Assembly: GCA_964522165.1 (NCBI GenBank)
Contig: CAZFVV010000083.1
Location: 1-21,953, forward strand
Direction of reading: 5' to 3'
Length of the DNA stretch: 21,953 nt
From: JABWBP01 sp964522165
GTDB lineage: Bacteria > Calditrichota > Calditrichia > RBG-13-44-9 > J075
In this document: positions 8,621-14,031 of the stretch, piece after piece
How the letters are laid out: every line of letters begins with the position of its first letter
Position numbering within the stretch: position 1 is the stretch's first letter
Program-made: the position numbers and the translations under genes
The notes under the pieces: generated by a model
The model's database searches: none
Told to the model about the DNA's origin: nothing
What the model saw: the letters and a program-made list of their open reading frames with translations, nothing else

Positions 8621-9265
8621 TTACTGCACTTTATAATAATCTCCCACGAACCAAACCCGGGGGGTGAGGTTTATATTGTCATCGCGGTAATATCCCCATC
8701 CCCAGATTTTGTAGAAATCCCCTTCGATCATCTGCGCATAATACTCGATTTGAAGAGGGTCGCGGGAATCCCGCTGCCAGAAAACGACATTTCTGCGAGC
8801 CCGTTTCCCCTGGTAAACCAGCGTTTCATTGGATTTTTTGAGCACGTACCACAACTTGCCGTTCTGTACCTTATAGGCGCCGCGGCTGACAATCTCGCGC
8901 TTCTGGCCGTTTTCATCGGTATGGACGTCGCGAATGGTTACCTGCTGAAAATAGGGGTTTTTGGAAACATATTCCACCCGCGTTTCCTGCATGTGCAGGG
9001 GGCGCAGGTTTAGCTCCGCAAGATCGATTTCCATCAGGTTTTGGGGTTGGGCGATGCCTTCGGTCTGTCCCAGGGAATCCTCGTACACGCTGAACACGCC
9101 TTCCCAAACCCCCTCCAGGGCGGAGAACGCGCCGGCGTATTTCTGGTCCGCTTCCGTTGCCCGGGGGGGAGAAGCAATATCTTCGACGGCAACCGATTCG
9201 GGAGTGGATTTGCACCCGCTGTAAACCAGCAATATACTCAAAGCGAACAGCAGCATCGGTTTCAT
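8621..9265 (-). CDS. Putative lipoprotein of unknown function
   Basis: I do not recognise the family. With ATG at 9265 the product is 214 residues and begins MKPMLLFALSILL, followed by the lipobox VYSGC, with lipidated Cys at 18. This makes it an outer- or inner-membrane lipoprotein. The rest is soluble and rich in aromatic residues near the end (FYKIWGWGYYRDDN). The middle part (FSALEGVWEGVF, then paired strands such as VTIRDVHTDENGQ and AYKVQNGKLWYVLKK) looks beta-rich, reminiscent of small lipocalin-like lipoproteins, but that is only a guess. A longer frame back to TTG at 9349 exists but would bury the lipobox. It ends 59 nt before the methyltransferase start, so the two may be cotranscribed. 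Confidence 0.75.
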   Translation of the reverse strand: MKPMLLFALSILLVYSGCKSTPESVAVEDIASPPRATEADQKYAGAFSALEGVWEGVFSVYEDSLGQTEGIAQPQNLMEIDLAELNLRPLHMQETRVEYVSKNPYFQQVTIRDVHTDENGQKREIVSRGAYKVQNGKLWYVLKKSNETLVYQGKRARRNVVFWQRDSRDPLQIEYYAQMIEGDFYKIWGWGYYRDDNINLTPRVWFVGDYYKVQ

Positions 9266-9638
9266 AAGAGATCGGATCTTAAGGTGACGGTTTCGGGAAC
9301 GGTTCCCGGGCATAAAGCAGTCAACGGTGCTCTTTATGGAGGTCGCCAATTGGCATTGAATTCAGAGTATTGGAAAACATCCCGGCAAACCGGGTTGCAA
9401 TTTGCCATGCGCCCGCCCCGTGCAACCGATAACTTCATTAAATTATAGGCCACAGGAGCGCCGGAAAGTACGAAATTCCGGGAGGAGAAACAAATGGAAG
9501 ATTTTCCGAAAAAGGGATCTGGAGGGGAAAAAATAAAAAGGGGGCGAATGATGCATCCGCCCCCGGTTCTCTGGGGGATTAATATGTTCTCCTTGCCTCA
9601 ACCTTTGGCCGGCAACCTGCCGGCTCGCACTAAATCCC
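9266..9638. other. Intergenic stretch without a supported gene
   Basis: Apart from the terminator at 9531-9564 I see no gene, RNA or strong promoter here. A short GCCGGCAACCTGCCGGC hairpin lies just after the FmdB stop codon (near 9609-9625). Confidence 0.6.
9531..9564 (-). terminator. Rho-independent terminator after the FmdB-like gene
   Basis: On the minus strand GGGGGCG pairs with CGCCCCC (with the GATGCATCAT centre) and is followed at once by a TTTTTATTTTTT tract. It sits about 75 nt downstream of the stop codon of the zinc-ribbon gene and closes the two-gene CoA-binding/FmdB transcript. Confidence 0.85.
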
Positions 9639-9851
9639 TCAGCTAAAGCCACCGGATCCGCACCCTCCCGCACTGCTGCCGCTATAACCGCTGCCGGCGT
9701 TCAGGCCGCCGGAGGCAAAGGCGGACATCAATTTTTCGGTTTGCTCGCTGCCGCACTTTTCACATTTCACCGGCTCCGGCCGGGCAGACGAAAAAACCAA
9801 TGTCTCGAATTTCTCACCGCACTCTTTGCAACGATACTCGAAAATAGGCAT
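9639..9851 (-). CDS. FmdB-family zinc-ribbon protein
   Basis: A 70-residue protein starting MPIFEYRCKECGEKFE, the hallmark of the FmdB/CxxC_CXXC_SSSS family. Two CxxC pairs, at 8-11 and 30-33, make one zinc ribbon. The tail is Gly/Ser-rich (SGSSAGGCGSGGF) and probably disordered, as is common in the family. The ATG at 9851 has AGGGAG upstream. It begins 34 nt after the CoA-binding gene, so the two form an operon. The biochemical role of the family is not established; the name comes from a putative regulator of formamidase genes. Confidence 0.9.
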   Translation of the reverse strand: MPIFEYRCKECGEKFETLVFSSARPEPVKCEKCGSEQTEKLMSAFASGGLNAGSGYSGSSAGGCGSGGFS

Positions 9852-9885
9852 TATCCACTCCCTGGTTCTTTAGTTTGGGTAATAT

Positions 9886-10293
9886 TTACTCACAATGTTT
9901 CAGATATTCGATTTTCCAGCAGCGATCCATCACCACTTCCAGGCCGGCTTGCAGGGCTTTTTGCGCCGCCGCGTTGTTAATCACGCCTAATTGCATCCAG
10001 ACCGCTTTGGCGCCTTTTCGGATGGCCTGATCGACGATTTCATCCACGTGCTCCGGGCGGCGGAATATATCCACCAGATCGACCTCCCCGGGAATGTCCA
10101 GCAGGCTGGCATAGCTCTTTTCCCCCAACGTCTCCTCGACGGCCGGATTTACCGGGATCACCTGGTAGCCGTTCATCTGCATTGCCCTGGCTACCCCGTA
10201 GCTGGGCCGGGAAGGGCTGTCGGAAAGTCCCACCACCGCAATTCGCTTATGTTGTTCGAGAATCCCGGGGATATTTTGATTGATCTCTTTCAA
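9886..10293 (-). CDS. CoA-binding domain protein (YccU / COG1832 type)
   Basis: A 135-residue single-domain Rossmann protein. The nucleotide-binding turn AVVGLSDSPSRPSYGVA lies at about 19-35, followed by GYQVIPVNPA and VDIFRRPEHV. KAVWMQLGVIN and the C-terminal VVMDRCWKIE complete the COG1832 signature. The fold is that of the CoA-binding domain of succinyl-CoA ligase alpha chains, without the ligase part. It is cytoplasmic and its physiological role is unclear. The start is TTG at 10293, supported by a strong AAGGAG 8 nt upstream, and no ATG fits better. The downstream FmdB-like gene shares its transcript. Confidence 0.88.
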   Translation of the reverse strand: MKEINQNIPGILEQHKRIAVVGLSDSPSRPSYGVARAMQMNGYQVIPVNPAVEETLGEKSYASLLDIPGEVDLVDIFRRPEHVDEIVDQAIRKGAKAVWMQLGVINNAAAQKALQAGLEVVMDRCWKIEYLKHCE

Positions 10294-10421
10294 GTCTTTA
10301 TCTCCTTGGGGCTAACTGTAGAGGCCGTTTTACAAGCCTCAAAAAATGTCGAAATATAGTTCCGCAACACTTTTGGAACAGCTTTTAGATGCCCTCGAAC
10401 CGGGGGAGTTACAATGTTTCA

Positions 10422-10455
10422 TAAAACAAAAGCGGGTCGCCAGGGGCCCGCTTCA
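10422..10455 (-). terminator. Rho-independent terminator of the pentapeptide-repeat gene
   Basis: On the minus strand AAGCGGG pairs with CCCGCTT around a roughly 10-nt loop and is followed by TTGTTTT. It lies about 53 nt after the stop codon at 10508. Confidence 0.8.
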
Positions 10456-10507
10456 TCATAAGACTAAGCAAAGAAATAATCGCGAATTTGTCAAGCAGAG
10501 AGCCGTG

Positions 10508-11395
10508 CTACATCACCACTAACCCTTCGGTGTTGGCATTTTCTAATTTTTTCAGGTTCAAGTTGCTGTGGATCAGCACCGCCCGCTGCAAGATGGGAGT
10601 GGTAATGTTGCAGCGAATGAACTTGCCGCCGACGATCTGGGTTTCGCGCATCACCGGTTTGGAGAGCTTGCAATTTTCAAAAATCACGTTGCGCACAATG
10701 GCGGTAGCGAAACGGCAATTGCGTAGATGGCTGGTTTTGAATTCTCCTTCATCGATGATGCAGCCGATGAAGTTAGCCTGGATCAGATCGCTCATCTGGA
10801 ATACCGTGGAGTAGAACTGGCTGCCGGAGCAGAGGGCGTTATCCAGCTTGCTGTCGATGAAGCTGACCGTATCGAAATAACTCATCATGAAATTGCCGTC
10901 GGTAATCTGCACCGCTTTGAATTCCACGTTTTTCCAATAGGTATTTTTCAGATCAGCCGCTTTGATATACAGATTCTCGAAGTTACAACCTTTGATTTTT
11001 AGCAGGTTGCCTTCCACCAGGGACATATCGATGTCATGGAAATCCGAGTCCACGATAATGGTTCCGCTCAAAGTCGCCTGGATCATTTTAATGTGATGGA
11101 ATTTGCAACCCTGGAAAAACCCGCGCTTAAGGTTGGCATTGGTCAGGTTGGAATTCGTAAAATCCACGTCGATGAACACCGCCCCCATGAAAGAAGCGCT
11201 TCGCAAATCCAGCCCGGAGAGATCAAACGCTTCGAAAACAACCTTGTCGAGGGTAACCGGGGCTACCGAGCTTTCGATGTTAGCGCGGAGTTTTTTCAAA
11301 TAGTTCTTCTTATCCGGAATATGCTGCCAGCAATAGTGGGTAAACGAAATCGGTTTGAACGGGCAACCATCAACAGCGCATTTATGATAAGACAT
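10508..11395 (-). CDS. Pentapeptide-repeat protein with N-terminal Cys/His cluster
   Basis: A 295-residue protein. Residues 6-25 carry C-x4-C-x10-C-x2-H (Cys6, Cys11, Cys22, His25), a likely zinc site. From about residue 50 to 285 the sequence follows the five-residue repeat rhythm in which a central Leu/Phe is preceded by a small residue or Asp/Asn (for example LSGLDLRSASF, NSNLTNANL, SDLIQANF). This predicts a right-handed quadrilateral beta-helix. No signal peptide or membrane segment is present. The ATG at 11395 has an AGAGGA site about 9 nt upstream, and the gene has its own promoter and terminator, so it is monocistronic. Pentapeptide proteins often bind other proteins, such as DNA gyrase; no specific partner is indicated here. 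Confidence 0.85.
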   Translation of the reverse strand: MSYHKCAVDGCPFKPISFTHYCWQHIPDKKNYLKKLRANIESSVAPVTLDKVVFEAFDLSGLDLRSASFMGAVFIDVDFTNSNLTNANLKRGFFQGCKFHHIKMIQATLSGTIIVDSDFHDIDMSLVEGNLLKIKGCNFENLYIKAADLKNTYWKNVEFKAVQITDGNFMMSYFDTVSFIDSKLDNALCSGSQFYSTVFQMSDLIQANFIGCIIDEGEFKTSHLRNCRFATAIVRNVIFENCKLSKPVMRETQIVGGKFIRCNITTPILQRAVLIHSNLNLKKLENANTEGLVVM

Positions 11396-11454
11396 GTAAG
11401 CAATCCTCTCTTGAATCGACGCTATTTTCCCAATTTATATCACCTTAGGCCTCA

Positions 11455-11483
11455 ATTATATAAAAAAAAGGCTAAAATTTCAA
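11455..11483 (-). promoter_or_regulatory. Sigma-70-type promoter for the pentapeptide-repeat gene
   Basis: On the minus strand TTGAAA (11483-11478) is followed after exactly 17 nt by TATAAT (11460-11455). Transcription would start near 11448, leaving a leader of about 50 nt with an AGAGGA ribosome site before the ATG at 11395. It is the clearest promoter in the window, though FCB-group bacteria can use other consensus boxes. Confidence 0.7.
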
Positions 11484-11600
11484 CTACAAAAACTTTTAAT
11501 TGTTTCTATCGCCTGGAAAGTTATATATATTTTTTGCTTTTTCGTTTGAACCCTCTATAATCAACGCCTGAACATTTGCTATACTGCGAACGGTCAAAGA

Positions 11601-11716
11601 TTTATATTTTCTCGCAAAGACGCCCGCGAAGCGGCTTCTTCGGAGAAAACTCGCAAAGTATTAAGAAATTCAGGTATTTCCTGGCGAACCTGGCATCTTT
11701 GCGAGAGATAAAAAAG
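11601..11716 (+). repeat. Inverted-repeat element with TCGCAAAGA arms
   Basis: CTCGCAAAGA at 11611-11620 is matched in inverted form by TCTTTGCGAG at 11697-11706. AT-rich flanks (TTTATATTTT and AGATAAAAAA) extend the pairing. A further TCGCAAAG copy lies inside. The element does not encode protein and resembles short dispersed intergenic palindromes. Confidence 0.6.
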
Positions 11717-11887
11717 CTCAATTTATGATCAGCTTGCCTCTTTGGGATTTCCAGTATAACCCTGGAGAATTAGCACCTTTAAAGCCCCCTCTCGTCGGAA
11801 AGGGGTTCGCTTGAAGGACAGCGAGGCGGCTATCTGGCCAGCATATCAGCAGGTTTGGGGGGGACGGCAGGGAGCCTTCAGGGGCGC

Positions 11888-12769
11888 TCAGAATTTGCCG
11901 CGCTTGCGCTCTTTTGCCGGTAAGATTTCCAGGCAGGTGGTCCACCAGCCGCTCAGGATGGTCTCCACGAATTCTTCGGGCAGTTTTTCTTCCCGCATCT
12001 CCCCGGCTAAACATTGATAGTCGTACTCCACGGGAACATACGTGAACCGGGGAGTATCATTCACCTCTAATAACATATAACCCACCCCGGTCTGCCCGTT
12101 ATTCTCCGGGCGGCCGATTACGCCCGCGTTGGCAAAATATTTATCGCCGGGCAATTCCCGCTGCCAGTGGAGGCCGGTATGGGTGGCGCAGAGAATATCC
12201 GCCCGGTAATCCCGGCAGAGCTTTTCTAAAAAATGGGTCGGGGTGGTGGACTCCCATAAAAATTCGTTCATCCTGCGCGGGGAGCCGTGGCACAACAGCG
12301 CCCGGTATTTTCCCATCTGCAGGCGAATTTCACCGGGCAGGGTTTTCATCCAGCGTTTGTGATCTTCCGCGGTGTTGGCGTAGGTGTAATCGTAGCTGAG
12401 TTTGGCAAAGTAATTATCGCGCGGGTCTGTGTAACCGCACTGGCAATCCTGCAAGTGGTTGCCGATGGAGTTATCATAATTGCCCTGCACCACCGCAATA
12501 CCCTCTTCGCGGAGTATTTCGCAAGTGCGATCCGGATGGGGACCGAATGCGCCCAGGTCGCCCAGGCAGTAAATGGCGTCAATACCGCGTCTCCGGGCAT
12601 CACGAATACTCTTCCGCAGCGCCAGGTAGTTGCTGTACACCCCGCCGATCAGGGCAATTTTTTGATACTTTTCGATTGATAAATCCTCACAGCTTATGGT
12701 AAAGACCTCAAAGGTTTTGAAAACCTTTGAGGTCTTATCGCGCGGTGAAATTGGAGCAAATGGCTCCAT
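11888..12769 (-). CDS. Metallophosphoesterase-fold protein with one metal site degenerate
   Basis: With ATG at 12769 the product is 293 residues, of which about 25-30 at the N-terminus are probably not part of the fold. The calcineurin-like order is clear, but motif I (normally D-x-H) reads GGVYSN at 42-47, so Asp is replaced by Gly43 and His by Tyr45. Motif II is GDLG with Asp71, motif III GNYD with Asn97, motif IV CHGSP with His161. Motif V, normally GHTH, reads THTG, keeping His197 but losing the second His. All site-1-only ligands are thus missing, while Asp71, Asn97, His161 and His197 of site 2 remain. It abuts the radical SAM gene across a palindrome. The start is uncertain: no ATG, GTG or TTG lies between 12767 and motif I except the GTG inside it. 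Substrate unknown. Confidence 0.85.
   Translation of the reverse strand: MEPFAPISPRDKTSKVFKTFEVFTISCEDLSIEKYQKIALIGGVYSNYLALRKSIRDARRRGIDAIYCLGDLGAFGPHPDRTCEILREEGIAVVQGNYDNSIGNHLQDCQCGYTDPRDNYFAKLSYDYTYANTAEDHKRWMKTLPGEIRLQMGKYRALLCHGSPRRMNEFLWESTTPTHFLEKLCRDYRADILCATHTGLHWQRELPGDKYFANAGVIGRPENNGQTGVGYMLLEVNDTPRFTYVPVEYDYQCLAGEMREEKLPEEFVETILSGWWTTCLEILPAKERKRGKF
12702..12736 (+). repeat. Perfect palindrome, 17-nt arms and 1-nt centre, at a gene junction
   Basis: AAGACCTCAAAGGTTTT at 12702-12718 is repeated in exact inverted form at 12720-12736 around a single G. It overlaps the TAA stop of the radical SAM gene and lies within the 5' coding frame assigned to the phosphoesterase gene. No T tract follows on the minus strand, so it is not an ordinary terminator, but the transcript would fold into a strong hairpin between the two genes. 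Confidence 0.9.
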
Positions 12770-13643
12770 AGAGATAGCAGGTATAACAGGCCTGCTGCTT
12801 CAGCCGGTAGCTTTTTGTCGCTTCTTTCAGCGTCTCTCCTAAGTAGGCGTCTTCGGATTCGATCAGAATCGGGCAGACGAACACCCCGCGATCCGTGGCG
12901 ATGCGGCCGTTGGAGCAGATCAACTGGCTGCAATCGTAGCCCTCCAGCATTGCTCCGGTGACCATTTCGTATCGATCGTAACCGCGGTCGCGGGCAATTT
13001 CCCGCCCGATTTTCAACGAAGGCAGAATTTTCAGGCGCGGGCGGGCGCAGCCGTTCTCTTTCAGGAGGTTGATAAAACCCTTCAGCGCCGCCTCATCTTC
13101 CCGGTCTTGCCAGGTTTTGGCGACGGTAATGATGGGCAGAAAGCCATATTCATATAAGAGCCGAACCCCGCGCAGCGTTTTTTGGAATACCCCCTTGCCG
13201 CGGATGGCGTCGTTCATCTCTTCGCTGTACCCGTCGAGGCTCACCCGGATTTCCAGGGAATAGATCGAACCGGCTTCCAACTCTTGCAAACGCCGGGCAG
13301 TTTTTTCGGTGATCAGCATTCCGTTGGTGAGCACCGTGGCGGGGCCATATTCCAGGGTCAATTGCAGAATGTCGAGTAACTGCCGGTTCATGAACGGCTC
13401 CCCGCCGGTGAAGTAGTATTCCTTCACTCCTATTTCCAGCGATTCTTTTAGGTAGCGCTCTACCTGCCCCAGCGCCATAAATCCGAAACTGCAGTTGGCG
13501 GGGCTGCAACTGATGAAGCAGTGCCCGCAGGCGATATTACACAGCGTGCCGGCCACCTGGAACCAGAGGTTATCGAGCGCATCGAGGTGAATATCGGGAT
13601 GCGCAATCTCTTTTTCCGGAATTTCCGCGGGAATGATTTCCAT
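12735..13643 (-). CDS. Radical SAM protein with SPASM-like C-terminal cysteines
   Basis: A 302-residue enzyme. The [4Fe-4S]/SAM motif C-x3-C-x2-C is Cys35, Cys39 and Cys42, with two more cysteines at 46 and 51. TGGEP at 79-83 and VLTNGML near 104-110 are the next core motifs. The C-terminal part has Cys238, Cys243, Cys257, then Cys286-x2-Cys289-x6-Cys296, a pattern like SPASM/twitch domains that bind auxiliary clusters. Radical SAM enzymes of this type often modify peptides, but no precursor peptide gene was found beside it. The ATG at 13643 has a weak AAAGG upstream. It is followed directly by the phosphoesterase-fold gene, which suggests joint action. I cannot name the reaction. Confidence 0.88.
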   Translation of the reverse strand: MEIIPAEIPEKEIAHPDIHLDALDNLWFQVAGTLCNIACGHCFISCSPANCSFGFMALGQVERYLKESLEIGVKEYYFTGGEPFMNRQLLDILQLTLEYGPATVLTNGMLITEKTARRLQELEAGSIYSLEIRVSLDGYSEEMNDAIRGKGVFQKTLRGVRLLYEYGFLPIITVAKTWQDREDEAALKGFINLLKENGCARPRLKILPSLKIGREIARDRGYDRYEMVTGAMLEGYDCSQLICSNGRIATDRGVFVCPILIESEDAYLGETLKEATKSYRLKQQACYTCYLYGAICSNFTAR

Positions 13644-13705
13644 GAATTGCCTTTATTTGCAATGGAGCAAAAGTCATCCTGTGAGTATTCTGGGGGGTAC
13701 GTCTC

Positions 13706-13792
13706 AACCTCACCCAACCCCTCCCTGCGCCCTCCCCTTCCCTCTCCTGCAGGAGAGGGAAGGGGAGGGCCGGGGTGGGGAAGGGTGAGGTT
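13706..13792 (+). repeat. GC-rich palindromic element with a perfect 42-nt core
   Basis: The core at 13729-13770 is perfectly self-complementary: 21-nt arms, GCCCTCCCC on one side and GGGGAGGGC on the other, meeting at CTGCAG. Outer arms AACCTCACCC and GGGTGAGGTT extend the structure to 87 nt. There is a strong pyrimidine/purine strand bias between the arms. It is upstream of the radical SAM gene and downstream of the S8 protease and encodes nothing. Confidence 0.85.
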
Positions 13793-13866
13793 AGAGAATT
13801 ATCAACAGGGTTACTTTTGCGCTATTGCCTCTATTTCGTTTCCTGGCGCGCCTGATCATCAATTAT

Positions 13867-13917
13867 AAAAAAACCACCCCTGAAACGCCGCAACCGGGCC
13901 GGGCGATCCAGGGGGGG
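13867..13917 (-). terminator. Rho-independent terminator after the S8 protease gene
   Basis: On the minus strand CCCCCCCTG pairs, with one mismatch, with CAGGGGTGG around a GC-rich loop that has its own short stem. Seven T follow. It is 115 nt or more after the stop at 14032. The intervening 13918-14031 stretch holds only a GATTCGTGAGATTCGTGGC direct-repeat fragment (13934-13952), apparently half of a dispersed repeat. Confidence 0.65.
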
Positions 13918-14031
13918 AAAATTTTTTTTGACGATTCGTGAGATTCGTGGCTAAAAAATGAATCTGCAACCGTCTCAAAACCGGAATTATTTCCAATGAA
14001 TTCTAATGAACCGGGAGAATGCCATCCGGCT

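Larger units (their letters stand above)
11396..11887. other. AT-rich intergenic region with promoter and palindromic repeat
   Basis: About 490 nt without a supported gene. The half next to the pentapeptide gene is AT-rich and holds its promoter. The middle holds the inverted repeat at 11601-11716. The remainder toward 11887 shows no coding signal. Confidence 0.65.

Noticed and set aside
9266..9349. In-frame extension of the lipoprotein to TTG at 9349
   Set aside because: It would bury the signal peptide and lipobox, so ATG at 9265 is preferred.
12287..12679. Plus-strand frame opposite the phosphoesterase gene
   Set aside because: Antisense shadow without a ribosome site or a known domain.
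12702..12736. Palindrome as a rho-independent terminator
   Set aside because: There is no T tract on the 3' side of the hairpin in the direction of transcription, and the downstream gene follows at once.
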